The notes: generated by a model not told the origin, from the letters alone. A DNA stretch of 39,219 bases from Bacteroidaceae bacterium (GCA_017541025.1 JAFXZY010000048.1:1-39219); one strand, 5' to 3'. Shown: positions 23,818-33,115, counted from the first letter of the stretch. Numbers and translations: made by a program.

Positions 23818-26301
23818 TTATCTGATAATCTTTCTGACACTTCCGTCAGCCCTGCGAATGATATTTATTCCACGTTGTGGGCTGAAGTGTTTCACACCGT
23901 CAAGCGTGTAATAATGTTCCATGTTTAGTATTGAATGATCAATATTCATTTGGTCAATTCCCTCCGGATCTTCAGGAAGCATTACTTCTACCTCGTTGCT
24001 CCATTTGCTGTGAGTATTTCCGTTCACAGCGCAGACGCTATAGGTGTACAGGCGTTGGTTGGAGAGATTGGTGAAGGCGTATGATGTATCTTCGGTATCC
24101 ACCATACTGGTGGTTATGTTCTTTTTGTACACTACGCCGGCAGCAAAATCCTCCTCCGTCAGTTCACCTTCGTATGCACTCATTTCCGAAATGTAGCAGC
24201 GTCCCTCGCAGGAGAGTCCCCACCAGAACGAGAGACCTCCCTTGGCCACAGTAAAGAGGAATTGCTTGGGTTCGCTGGTAAGTTCCACCTCACCTATTGC
24301 GCCTCCTTCGCCATATTCGCCGAAAATTATCTCCAAGGGGCTTGTATCGTCCCTATATTTCCGGGCAGTAAAGACCAGAGTCATAGTTTCGCTCTCCGTG
24401 CTGATGTAGGGCGAATAGATACTGCCGCCGTTTCTGGCACTGCCCATCTTCACCTCGTCTTGAGGGGTGGTATAGAGTTTCGATCCAACCCAATCTGGCA
24501 AGACAGTATAATCGTCCAACTGTTCTCCCACATCCGTTGAGCCGTCGGTAGTCTTGCCGTTGTTGAACTTACTGAAGTCCTCCTGCATAAGGGTCAGCTC
24601 CTTGATGCTGTATTGTTGCGGTATAAGGTCCTCGGCCTTTATCATCACCGTATAGTTGGCAGCATTCTCTACCGCATTCCATTGGGCTGTGAAGCCGTAG
24701 GAGGTCACAGCTGAAGCTTCCGATGCCACAGGTGAATCTATCTTCATTCCGCCGTTAAACATGAAGCTGATTTTGCCGTTTTGGTCCACGATATCCTCTA
24801 TGGGCTTGCTCATGAACCTTACGCCATCCGGATTGGGCGTGTAGAGTGTAGCGGCGGGGAAAGATATGTCGGTAAGCGCAGTATTCCCCGTCAAGCCCGG
24901 CCAAGTGTCGGTGTTATTGCTAAAATGCGACAAAACCGCATCGGCAGGAATGATGGTCATGCGCTGAACATCGGAGTTGTTGACCGAATTAGTGATCCAT
25001 ACGTCCGCGTCGAAATACACATGCAGCACCAGCATGCCCTTGGCGGCGTCGGAAGCGAAGAAGCCTTCCTGCTGACGATTCTCCAGCATGTAATACTCGT
25101 AAGGATTGGCATCATTATAAATAATGTAAGCCTCGGGTGACTGATATAGCGTCCCCATGTCCGTTACCATACAAGGCTCGGAAAGCACCTTCGGGGTCAG
25201 CCATCCGCAGTACATGCGTTCGTAGCTGGTATAGGGAGGCGGGCAGTTGCCATTCTGGTTGCCAGCATAGGAACCGTAGTCCATCAGATCCCATACATCC
25301 ATACCATAATGGCCTGTACCTTTTGTATCGTAGAAGTCAGGGATACACATGCAGTGGCTGAACTCGTGGCAGGCTACGCCGATGCCGGCTGGTGTGTCGC
25401 CCGATGTACCATCCAGCTCACAGGATATAGCATATGTGTCGATGGTTACGCCGTTGAAAGTTACAGGCCCGTCACCATCGCCGTACCAAGCCTCTTCGGT
25501 AAGTGTACATTCATGGGGCCAGAGGGTATTGGCAGGGGCATAGGAATTTTCGCCATAGCCGGCATAGATGCATAACACCTGGTCAACCAATCCATCGCCG
25601 TCCCAGTCGTACTTACTGAAATCCACTCCCATTTCGGCTACTTTGGTACAAGCCTCTATCACCATCTCGGCGGGAAACATATCATAGCCATTGGTGTCAT
25701 TTCTCCCATAGTAAGTGTATGATTTGCTTACGGTAACAGGTCCGTAAACATCGAAGGTAGGGTTAAACTGCCCGTAGCTGCACTCAGAGAAATAGTCGTG
25801 TACGCTGCCATGGTTGTTATCGGCCGAGAAGCCCTTCTCGTTAAAAAATCTGTCGTAGTACTCCTGCCCGTGATTTGCGTTCAGGTCCTTGTCGGAGAAA
25901 TTTATCAGAATCACCAGCCCCGTGGGGTTGCCGCTGATGGGATTGGTTTCGGCACCCCAATGGGCACGACGTTGAGTACCAGGCTCTCGCAGGTTCTGGG
26001 TATTGTTTAACATGCCGCGAGCCTTAGCCTTTTCCAGGCGATGCTTGTTCCTCTGGGCGAGGCGTTCCTTCCAGGTCTTTTCCAGTTTCCGAAGGTCGCT
26101 CTTCACATACACACCCTCAGCGTCGCAGGTATAGGCATTGTTTTCGGCATCAAGATAAAAGTGAATATTCTCGTCGCCCACAAAAACTACCTCTTTCTGC
26201 GTGCCGTCAGCCAAGGTGATGGTTTTCTTAACTCTCTTGGCGGGAACAGCCATAGCCATCACCGATATCATGAGGATACAAAATGCCAGTATGTTCTTCA
26301 T
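23818..26301 (-). CDS. M6 family (immune inhibitor A-like) zinc metalloprotease
   Basis: An 827-residue secreted protein with signal peptide to about residue 19. The propeptide covers about 20-120 and the M6 catalytic domain about 125-400. The zinc motif is HEFSH at residues 312-316 followed by Asp322 (HExxHxxxxxD), then YDTKGTGHYGMDVWDLMDYGSYAGN with the Met-turn. A C-terminal region (about 530-790) holds two fibronectin-like segments. The protein ends in YYTLDGVKHFSPQRGINIIRRADGSV-type sequence, the same form as in the CotH protein; I infer this is a secretion or sorting signal. A -7 promoter with an overlapping hairpin lies upstream. Confidence 0.92.
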   Translation of the reverse strand: MKNILAFCILMISVMAMAVPAKRVKKTITLADGTQKEVVFVGDENIHFYLDAENNAYTCDAEGVYVKSDLRKLEKTWKERLAQRNKHRLEKAKARGMLNNTQNLREPGTQRRAHWGAETNPISGNPTGLVILINFSDKDLNANHGQEYYDRFFNEKGFSADNNHGSVHDYFSECSYGQFNPTFDVYGPVTVSKSYTYYGRNDTNGYDMFPAEMVIEACTKVAEMGVDFSKYDWDGDGLVDQVLCIYAGYGENSYAPANTLWPHECTLTEEAWYGDGDGPVTFNGVTIDTYAISCELDGTSGDTPAGIGVACHEFSHCMCIPDFYDTKGTGHYGMDVWDLMDYGSYAGNQNGNCPPPYTSYERMYCGWLTPKVLSEPCMVTDMGTLYQSPEAYIIYNDANPYEYYMLENRQQEGFFASDAAKGMLVLHVYFDADVWITNSVNNSDVQRMTIIPADAVLSHFSNNTDTWPGLTGNTALTDISFPAATLYTPNPDGVRFMSKPIEDIVDQNGKISFMFNGGMKIDSPVASEASAVTSYGFTAQWNAVENAANYTVMIKAEDLIPQQYSIKELTLMQEDFSKFNNGKTTDGSTDVGEQLDDYTVLPDWVGSKLYTTPQDEVKMGSARNGGSIYSPYISTESETMTLVFTARKYRDDTSPLEIIFGEYGEGGAIGEVELTSEPKQFLFTVAKGGLSFWWGLSCEGRCYISEMSAYEGELTEEDFAAGVVYKKNITTSMVDTEDTSYAFTNLSNQRLYTYSVCAVNGNTHSKWSNEVEVMLPEDPEGIDQMNIDHSILNMEHYYTLDGVKHFSPQRGINIIRRADGSVRKIIR

Positions 26302-26332
26302 TCTCCTAATCCTATTTTTCTATTTTCGGCCC

Positions 26333-26364
26333 CAAATTTACAAATAAGTAAGCGGAATACAAAA
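26333..26364 (-). promoter_or_regulatory. Promoter of the M6 protease gene
   Basis: On the minus strand, CTTTTG (-33, 26,360-26,364) and TAAATTTG (-7, 26,333-26,340) are 19 bases apart. The -33 part is inside a hairpin arm (26,352-26,369). Confidence 0.65.
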
Positions 26365-26393
26365 GAAAAGTCCATTTTTCTTTCGTATTCCGC
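26352..26393. repeat. Inverted repeat overlapping the M6 promoter
   Basis: GCGGAATAC at 26,352-26,360 and GTATTCCGC at 26,385-26,393 are perfect inverted copies; the pairing extends through the A/T-rich part to about 18 bp with one mismatch and a five-base loop. It covers the M6 -33 region, a likely operator. Confidence 0.75.
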
Positions 26394-26470
26394 ATCCAAT
26401 CTGTTCCCGACAAGGGGTCTCCTCCCCCGATTGGGGAAAATATTAACAAGTCGGTTTCCCGGTTTTCCTA

Positions 26471-26478
26471 TACCTTTG
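26471..26478 (+). promoter_or_regulatory. Extra -7 element pointing toward the DUF937-like gene
   Basis: TACCTTTG in the context CCTATACCTTTGTAC. It lies about 207 bases before the gene start. No ORF follows closely, so it is either a second distal promoter or the promoter of a small RNA. Confidence 0.45.
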
Positions 26479-26510
26479 TACAAAGAAGAAAAAGGGTTGA
26501 AAATGACAGT

Positions 26511-26574
26511 CTCTCCCCTCCTTTAACAAGTCTCCCTCATCAGAGAGAGGTGCTATGAGGGGACCGAGGGGGCT
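26511..26574. repeat. GC-rich palindromic element copy in the 26,302-26,684 gap
   Basis: CTCTCCCCTCCTTTAACAAG at the left and CTATGAGGGGACCGAGGGGGCT at the right frame a degenerate, longer version of the element seen in the RND gene. The rest of this 380-base gap holds the M6 promoter hairpin and two TAnnTTTG elements; I see no gene. Confidence 0.55.
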
Positions 26575-26610
26575 AATTTTGAGACAGATTGGCAAAAAAA
26601 GTTGAACGCT

Positions 26611-26642
26611 GTTGGAGAATATCGCAAAACCCATTATCTTTG
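26611..26642 (+). promoter_or_regulatory. Promoter of the DUF937-like gene
   Basis: A TTG at 26,612-26,614 and TATCTTTG at 26,635-26,642, 20 bases apart, fit the Bacteroidetes -33/-7 pattern. It leaves a leader of about 35 bases to the start at 26,685. Confidence 0.75.
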
Positions 26643-26684
26643 CAAAGGCATAGATATTATATAAACCTTTTAAATTTAGTAGCA

Positions 26685-27149
26685 ATGGCATTCAACATTC
26701 AAGATTTCATCACCAAGCAGGTGACATCAGCAATGGGAAGCGTTGACGTCCCCTCTGCAGCAAAGAACCAAGTACTGAACGGTCTCACAGAGTCCATTCT
26801 GGGCAGCCTGACGCAAACCGCCACCAAGTCAGGCGGTATAGAGCAGCTGAAGAACCTGCTCACAGGTAAAACGGAGGCTGCATCAAGCCCCATCACCGCT
26901 CTGGCCACGAACATATTCAGCAAGAACATCCTTGGCTCGCTGGGATTGGGCGATGGAACCAACAGCGCACTCACGGGACTCATCCCCGTTATCATCGGTC
27001 AGTTGGGCGGCATCCTGAAGGATCAGGATGGCGACGGAGATGTTGACTTTAACGACATCCTTGCCACCCTGGGCGTAGGAGGAGGCGCAAGCTCAATAAT
27101 CGGCTCTGCTGCCAAAAGCATCCTTGGCTCTCTCTTCGGAAAGAAGTAA
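26685..27149 (+). CDS. DUF937-like Gly-rich protein with a calcium-loop motif
   Basis: I start at 26,685 because the promoter lies downstream of the earlier in-frame ATG at 26,589; the 154-residue protein then begins MAFNIQDFITKQVTSAMG. It is built of short amphipathic helices and Gly/Ser-rich turns (GSLGLGDG, IIGQLGGIL, IIGSAAKSILGSLFGKK). At about residues 109-120 is an EF-hand-like loop, DQDGDGDVDFNDI. Such loops and the repeated GxLGG helices are seen in DUF937-type proteins. No signal peptide is visible. Function unknown. Confidence 0.75.
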   Translation: MAFNIQDFITKQVTSAMGSVDVPSAAKNQVLNGLTESILGSLTQTATKSGGIEQLKNLLTGKTEAASSPITALATNIFSKNILGSLGLGDGTNSALTGLIPVIIGQLGGILKDQDGDGDVDFNDILATLGVGGGASSIIGSAAKSILGSLFGKK

Positions 27150-27164
27150 CGTTTCACTCCTTAC

Positions 27165-27206
27165 ACAAAAAGAGGGTGTGTCAAAATAGGCACATCCTCT
27201 TTTTGT
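27165..27206. terminator. Bidirectional terminator between DUF937-like gene and efflux operon
   Basis: A 16-bp stem (ACAAAAAGAGGGTGTG with CACATCCTCTTTTTGT, one G-T pair) on a 10-base loop. T-runs on both strands suit both converging transcripts. Confidence 0.9.
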
Positions 27207-27237
27207 TTGCAATTTCGAAACGGGATTCTTTCCTGTT

Positions 27238-28653
27238 TTACTTAATTCCACCACCTAAGGCGATGTATAGGGCTATGATAGCCTGAGCACCGTTATACAT
27301 GTTTGAAGCCTCATCGAGCTGAGCCGAAAGCAACGACTCCTGAGCGGTAAGCACCTCCAGATAGTTGGCCTTACCGTTATCCATCAGTTCGTGAGTACCG
27401 ATGTATGCCTCGTACAGCACCTCTATCTGACGGTGGTAATAGTCGTGCTTCTCACGAGCCGCCATGCAATCGGCAATGGCCTCGTTCACCTCGTTTCCGG
27501 CATCGATGATAGTCTGCACATATCGCTTCTGCATATCCTGCTCGTCCAGTTTAGAGATTTTCAGGTTGGCCTTTATTTTACCACGATTGAAGATGGGCTG
27601 TGAGAGTTGCCCGACGAAATTGAGCAGCAAACCGCCCGGATTAACAACCACACCGCCGCCGCTATTGGTCCATCCCAATGTTCCTGCCAGGGTAATACTG
27701 GGGAAGAAGGCGGCACGGGCGACCTGCGTGTTATAGAATGCCTCCTCCATAGCGTAGTTGGCCAAACGAATGTCTGGACGGAACTCCAGCATCTGGGCAG
27801 GCACACCGAGTTTAATAAACTGTGTGTCGAACATACGCTGACCTGCAGAAGCCGAATGGTGCTTGTCTTCCGCACCCCAGTGTGTACGATCGATATGCTG
27901 GGGTGTAACACCCAACAGTTCGCAGATGGCATTCTCCGTGGCATGGATGTTACGGCGTATGTCGACAATCTGCGTCTTGACATTCAGATACGATGCCTCC
28001 AACTGGTTAACGGCAGTACGGTATGACTTACCGTTCTCGAACAGCGACTTCTGCGTCTCTAACGAGGCGTTCCACAGGCTGTCGGTCTGCATAAGGATGT
28101 CCAGTTCGCGGTCCAGCAACTGCAACTTATAATACTGCTGGGCCACAGTACTGACGAGGTTGGACCGTACGACCTCCTCTAACATCTGAGCCTGCAGAAG
28201 CGCGGCATTGGCAGCACGCTTCTTGTTAGTAATGCTTCCGAAGGCATCGATGTCCAAGGACATTTGCAGTGGTAGTTGATAACTTTTTGCCCAGGGATTG
28301 TTATCGAACTTGCTGAGCGTTCCCTGTGGCGAGAGGCTGAGCGAAGGCAGGTATGCCATCTTGGCAGCCTTGAGTGAAGCCTCGCTCATCTCCACAGCAA
28401 GGCGTGCAGAGTTCAGTTCGGTATTGTTTTCTAAAACTTGCTCGATGAGTCGCTGCAACGTTGGATCGGGGAAGAACTGGCGCCAGGACATCTGGGCCAC
28501 AGACTCACTTCCATCGGCAGAAATACCACTGAGCACACTACTGCCGAAAACATCGGCCGGTGCCTCCACCTTCTGTTCATATTTCTTGAACAGACCGCAG
28601 CCTGTGAGCAGAAAACTTACAGTTGTAACGACGAATATACTTTTGTAATTCAT
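27238..28653 (-). CDS. Outer-membrane efflux lipoprotein (OprM/TolC family)
   Basis: A 471-residue outer-membrane factor with a lipobox LTGC (about residues 16-19). Its two long helical hairpin repeats cover about 60-260 and 270-465; the first contains LEQVLENNTELNSARLAVEMSEA, the second FRPDIRLANYAMEEAFYNTQVARAAFFPSITLAG, both typical of the RND-type OMF lipoproteins. It forms the channel of a tripartite pump with the two genes upstream on this strand; the gap to the pump gene is 46 bases. Ends before a shared terminator. Confidence 0.95.
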   Translation of the reverse strand: MNYKSIFVVTTVSFLLTGCGLFKKYEQKVEAPADVFGSSVLSGISADGSESVAQMSWRQFFPDPTLQRLIEQVLENNTELNSARLAVEMSEASLKAAKMAYLPSLSLSPQGTLSKFDNNPWAKSYQLPLQMSLDIDAFGSITNKKRAANAALLQAQMLEEVVRSNLVSTVAQQYYKLQLLDRELDILMQTDSLWNASLETQKSLFENGKSYRTAVNQLEASYLNVKTQIVDIRRNIHATENAICELLGVTPQHIDRTHWGAEDKHHSASAGQRMFDTQFIKLGVPAQMLEFRPDIRLANYAMEEAFYNTQVARAAFFPSITLAGTLGWTNSGGGVVVNPGGLLLNFVGQLSQPIFNRGKIKANLKISKLDEQDMQKRYVQTIIDAGNEVNEAIADCMAAREKHDYYHRQIEVLYEAYIGTHELMDNGKANYLEVLTAQESLLSAQLDEASNMYNGAQAIIALYIALGGGIK

Positions 28654-28699
28654 AATTCATAATTTCGTTTATCACGCTAATGCGTAACGACTAAAGTCT

Positions 28700-31600
28700 T
28701 TAATTTACACTCTCCACTTTTACTTCCTTTCCTTGGAACCTTTCATGCAGTTTCTGGAACACGATGAAGAAGGCAGGAACAACGAACAGTAGGGCTATGG
28801 TACCCACAGTCATACCGCCGATAACACCCAGTGCGAGTGAACGGTTACCATTGGCACCGGCACCGCCCTCGATAACGAGCGGTATCATACCTGCTATCAT
28901 TGTGACGACAGTCATCAGAATCGGGCGCAAACGCTCCTTGCAGGCCTCGAAGGCCGCATCCATGATGCTCAGGCCCTGAGCACGGCGCTCGCTGGCAAAC
29001 TCGGTAATCAGAATGGCTGTCTTGGCAAGAAGACCAATCAGCATGATTACACCCGTCTGTAGATAGATGTTGTTGTCCATGCCAGGTATCTGGTACTTAT
29101 AACCAATGTATGCAAACACAAAAGCACCCATCAGTCCGAACGGTACGCTCAGAAGCACAGCCCACGGCGTAAACCACGAGTTGTAGAGTGATGCCAGGAT
29201 GAGGTAAATCAGGATGGCGCAGATTAGGTAGATGAGTGCTGTGGCATTAGAGCCGGCAGTCTCCTCTACCTCACGCGACATACCGCTGTACTCATAGGTG
29301 GCAGTTTTTGGCATCTCCTTCTCGAACACCTCGGCAATGACTTTGTGGGCATCGCCCTCAGTGTATCCACTGCCGGGGGTTACAATGCAGGTGATGCTCT
29401 GGAACAGGTTGAAGTGCTCAATATTGGACGGGCCTACAATCTGCTTCAGCGACACGAACTCAGAGATGGGAGCCATTTTACCGTTGCCCACCTGCATGAA
29501 GATGTTATTCAGCGACTGCGGGTCAAGACGGTATTCGGGCGAAGCGGCAGCCATGATGCGATAGACCTTACCAAACTGGTTGAAGTTACCAATGTAAGCA
29601 CCACCGCAGAAAGAACCCAGCGTGTTGAGTACAGCTTCAGGTGTCACACCGGCGCGATCACACTGGGCGGCATCGACATCGACCCTATATTTCGGGAAAC
29701 GCTCAGAGTACGTTGACATGGCAGAGGCTATCTCCGGGCGTTCAGACAGTTTGTTCAGGAAGTGCTCAGTATGCTTGGCAAACTCCGACAAGTTACCGTC
29801 AGTGGGATCTTCTACCATGAGCATGATGTCGTTACTTGTACCATAGCCTGGAATCTGAGGCATCTCGAATGGAATCACCCGCAAGTTCTTGAGATCTTGG
29901 CAGTCAAAGTAGAAACGATACCTGACGAGAGTGATGTAATGATTCATGCCAGAACGATCGTCCCAATTCTTCAAGCGCACAACCATCGTACCATAGTTGG
30001 AACCGGCACCCGATATCATACCATAACCACAGACTAAAGCGAAACTCTCCAGTTCAGGAATCTTCTTCACCTTAGCCTCAACGGCTTTCGCCATCTCACG
30101 GGTCTGCTTCAGAGTGGAGCCTTCTGGAGCTTGTATCTCAACCAAGAACACGCCCTGGTCCTCCTGAGGCACGAGACCTGAAGGCAGGCTCTTCATAAAG
30201 AACACCAGCAGCACGGCAGCCAGCGCCAATATCCCCCAAGCCAGAACGGGGCGCTTGATGAACTTCTGCACGGCCTTGCTATACTTATTATATATAGCAT
30301 TATAGCTGACGGTGTAGGCCAACTTCGTATAATATGTGAGGCTTTTCTTCTCCCCTCCTTGAGAGGGGTCGGGGGAGGCTTTCATCATAATGGCACAGAG
30401 GGCAGGGCAGAGTGTGAGGGCCGACACGCACGACAGTCCGACAGAAGAGGCAATCGTCACACCAAACTGGGTGAAGAACGTGCCTGATGTACCCGGCATG
30501 AAGGTCACAGGGATAAACACGGCCATAAATACCAAGGTACACGATACTACGGCTACAGACACCTCGCTCATAGCCTGACGAGTAGCTTCACGGGCATTGC
30601 TGATACCATTCTCCATCTTTGCCATGACAGCCTCTACCACCACAATGGCATCATCCACCACCGTACCGATAGCCAGCACGAGGGCGAACAGCGTCAGGAT
30701 GTTGAGCGAGAAACCGCATATTGACACGACAGCAAAGGTACCCAACAGCGACACAATAATAGAAATGGAAGGAATAATGGTAGCCTTGAAGTTCTGTAGG
30801 AAGAAGAACACCACAAGCACCACAAGGATGATGGCGATGATTAACGTCTCCACCACGTTGTGGATAGCAGCGAAAAGGAAGTCGTCGGAGGTCATCAGAG
30901 TCACGAACTCCAGTCCGGCAGGCATTGATGGCTTCATTTCTTCAAACGTCTTGTTGATGCTGGCGTTCACCTGAGTGGCATTAGCACCAGGAGCCGCGAA
31001 CACCATGCAGAGGGCACCCGGCTTGTCTTGGATGTTCGATGTGAAGTTGTAACTCATGGCACCGATTTTTACCTCTGCCACGTCGTCCAGGTGCAGTATG
31101 CCACCACCACTCGTGCGCAGCACAATGTCGTTGAACTCCTCGACAGTCTTCAGTGTACCCTTATACTGCATAGAGTACTGGTAGGAGTTCTCCGACTGTT
31201 CACCCAAGGAACCCACACCGGCCACGAAACTCTGTCCGCCGATAGCAGCGAAGACATCGTTAGGCGTCAGACCGTACTGGGCCATCACATCGGGCTTCAG
31301 CCAGATACGCAGGGCGTAGGTGTTACCCAGGCTCTGCACGTTACCCACACCAGTGATACGCATTAGTTTCGGCTTGATGTTGATATCAATATAGTTCGAT
31401 ACGAAGTCTTCGTCGTACTTACCATCAGCACTCTTCACAGCGAAAATGCGAAGAATGTTGTTCTGGCGCTTCTCCACCTTCACACCAACCTTGTTCACGT
31501 CAGCAGGCAGCAGTGCCTGTGCGCGCGTCACGCGGTTCTGGACGTTCACCGTCGCCATGTCGGGGTCGGCACCTTGTTTGAAATAGACGTTGATTTCCAC

Positions 31601-31864
31601 CTCACCATTCGAAGAGGCTTTTGAGGTCATATAGGTCATATCATTCACGCCATTGATGGCCTCTTCGAGAGGCTGGATAACCGACTTCATCACCGTGTTT
31701 TCGTCAGCACCAGTGTAGCTCGTGCTAATATTCACCGTAGGCGGCGCGATATCAGGATATTGTTCCACTGGCAGCGTGCTCATTGAGATATACCCCACTA
31801 GCGCTATCACAATAGAGATGGCACATGCCATCACATATTTATTGATGAAAATATTGTTCTTCAT
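28700..31864 (-). CDS. RND efflux pump, inner-membrane permease (HAE1/AcrB type)
   Basis: A complete 1,054-residue RND pump with 12 membrane helices. The N-terminus MKNNIFINKYVMACAISI gives helix 1; the proton-relay Asp pair is in GTVVDDAIVVVEAVMAKMENG (helix 4, about 407-408); the first-half ends LCPALCAIMMKASPD. The second half carries PGSGYTEGDAHKVIAEV and the helix 7-12 region. At about residues 496-508 it has an extra peptide, PDPSQGGEKK, encoded by a palindromic DNA element (30,347-30,380); this is the cytoplasmic loop after helix 6, where insertions are tolerated. With the adaptor and OMF genes it expels drugs, bile salts or other hydrophobics. Confidence 0.95.
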   Translation of the reverse strand: MKNNIFINKYVMACAISIVIALVGYISMSTLPVEQYPDIAPPTVNISTSYTGADENTVMKSVIQPLEEAINGVNDMTYMTSKASSNGEVEINVYFKQGADPDMATVNVQNRVTRAQALLPADVNKVGVKVEKRQNNILRIFAVKSADGKYDEDFVSNYIDINIKPKLMRITGVGNVQSLGNTYALRIWLKPDVMAQYGLTPNDVFAAIGGQSFVAGVGSLGEQSENSYQYSMQYKGTLKTVEEFNDIVLRTSGGGILHLDDVAEVKIGAMSYNFTSNIQDKPGALCMVFAAPGANATQVNASINKTFEEMKPSMPAGLEFVTLMTSDDFLFAAIHNVVETLIIAIILVVLVVFFFLQNFKATIIPSISIIVSLLGTFAVVSICGFSLNILTLFALVLAIGTVVDDAIVVVEAVMAKMENGISNAREATRQAMSEVSVAVVSCTLVFMAVFIPVTFMPGTSGTFFTQFGVTIASSVGLSCVSALTLCPALCAIMMKASPDPSQGGEKKSLTYYTKLAYTVSYNAIYNKYSKAVQKFIKRPVLAWGILALAAVLLVFFMKSLPSGLVPQEDQGVFLVEIQAPEGSTLKQTREMAKAVEAKVKKIPELESFALVCGYGMISGAGSNYGTMVVRLKNWDDRSGMNHYITLVRYRFYFDCQDLKNLRVIPFEMPQIPGYGTSNDIMLMVEDPTDGNLSEFAKHTEHFLNKLSERPEIASAMSTYSERFPKYRVDVDAAQCDRAGVTPEAVLNTLGSFCGGAYIGNFNQFGKVYRIMAAASPEYRLDPQSLNNIFMQVGNGKMAPISEFVSLKQIVGPSNIEHFNLFQSITCIVTPGSGYTEGDAHKVIAEVFEKEMPKTATYEYSGMSREVEETAGSNATALIYLICAILIYLILASLYNSWFTPWAVLLSVPFGLMGAFVFAYIGYKYQIPGMDNNIYLQTGVIMLIGLLAKTAILITEFASERRAQGLSIMDAAFEACKERLRPILMTVVTMIAGMIPLVIEGGAGANGNRSLALGVIGGMTVGTIALLFVVPAFFIVFQKLHERFQGKEVKVESVN
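30347..30380. repeat. GC-rich palindromic element inside the RND pump gene
   Basis: In minus orientation it reads AGCCTCCCCCGACCCCTCTC then AAGGAGGGGAGAAG, almost the same as the intergenic copy at 19,463-19,497 in reverse. It is translated in frame as ASPDPSQGGEK. Confidence 0.75.
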
Positions 31865-31971
31865 TGCTTCGATATTTCGATGTGCGGCCTTTTCTTTATA
31901 ACGTTATAACGTCATACCGTTATTACGATGGTCTTTTCATGGCCGCCTCTTCATTCTTCACTCTTCATTCT

Positions 31972-33081
31972 TCACTCTTCACTTTTAAAGAGCACTCTCT
32001 GCCCCTCCGCAACGTTATTAGCTCCTACAGTCACAATCCGGTCACCCGCATTCAAACCGCTGGTAATGATGAAGTCCTTGCCGTTGCCTGTATCTTCTGT
32101 TGTAACTTCAATAGCGGTGGCCGTGCTGTCAGCCTGTACCTTATACACCTGTGCCTTGTCCTGCAGGCGCACCACAGCATTCTGAGGAACGACAAACACA
32201 TCCTTCTCGGCAAAGTTCATCACGACCGTACCCTGTATGCCTGAGTACAGATGGCCGTCGGGGTTAGGGAATGAAACCTTAGCTGTCAAAGAGCCGGTGG
32301 CAGCATTCACGATACCCGTCAGGCTTATGATACGACCCTTGTGGGGATATTCCGTACCGTTCTTCATGACAAACGTTGCATCTGGCATTTTGGCAAGATG
32401 CTTTTCTATATCGGCTGCCTTTACGCCTTCTTGCACCATCGACTCGATAATAGCCTCCGTTACTGAGATTTCGGCATTCATTGTTGTATTACCGCTCAGC
32501 ATGGTCAGCTGTGTCATCGGTGATACCTGGTCACCGACACGCACGGGAATCTCACCGATAATTCCGGATACGGTAGCCGTAATGGTGCAGAAACCGAGGT
32601 TCACCTTCGCACGGTTTACAGATGCTTTCGCCTGAGCTACCCCGGCTTGTGCCTGCTTGTAGGAGTTCTCGGAGTTGTTGAGCATATAGCTGCTCACGAT
32701 TTTTTTCTCGAACAGGTTCTTGTTCGACTCGTATTCCAGCTTCGCACTGTTCTCTGCGGCGAGTGCTGCCTGCAGATTGGCCTGTGCCGCTTCCAGTTCA
32801 AGTTGTGCGTTACGCTGGTCGATGATAAAGAGCGTCTGCCCCTTCTTTACCTGCTGACCCTCGGCCACGCAAATCTTCATCAACTGGCCACTGACTTGTG
32901 GCGTTACTGTTACGTCGTTCTGACCTTTCATCCTGGCACTGAACTTATGAGGGAGTTCAATGTCTGATTTCTCTACCGTCATCGTTTCGAACGATGTCTT
33001 CGTTTCCTTGGGCTCATCTATCCCGCAAGAGGTCAGTACACCGACCACCATTGCCCACATCAGGGCATTTTTAGTTTTCAT
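31972..33081 (-). CDS. RND efflux periplasmic adaptor (AcrA/MexA type) lipoprotein
   Basis: I start at 33,081 (MKTKNALMWAMVVGVLTSCG), which gives a clean lipobox LTSC; a longer frame has a Cys-rich N-terminus and overlaps glgP. The 369-residue adaptor has the biotinyl-lipoyl-like motif AEGQQVKKGQTLFIIDQRNAQLELEAAQANLQ near residues 70-105, the alpha-hairpin (about 100-170) and the beta-barrel and membrane-proximal domains, ending in GLNAGDRIVTVGANNVAEGQRVLFK. It joins the permease and the outer-membrane factor downstream (107 bases to the pump gene). Starts 34 bases after the end of glgP. Confidence 0.93.
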   Translation of the reverse strand: MKTKNALMWAMVVGVLTSCGIDEPKETKTSFETMTVEKSDIELPHKFSARMKGQNDVTVTPQVSGQLMKICVAEGQQVKKGQTLFIIDQRNAQLELEAAQANLQAALAAENSAKLEYESNKNLFEKKIVSSYMLNNSENSYKQAQAGVAQAKASVNRAKVNLGFCTITATVSGIIGEIPVRVGDQVSPMTQLTMLSGNTTMNAEISVTEAIIESMVQEGVKAADIEKHLAKMPDATFVMKNGTEYPHKGRIISLTGIVNAATGSLTAKVSFPNPDGHLYSGIQGTVVMNFAEKDVFVVPQNAVVRLQDKAQVYKVQADSTATAIEVTTEDTGNGKDFIITSGLNAGDRIVTVGANNVAEGQRVLFKSEE

Positions 33082-33115
33082 GTTAAGATAATATTTTTTT
33101 GTTTTGATTATTTCA

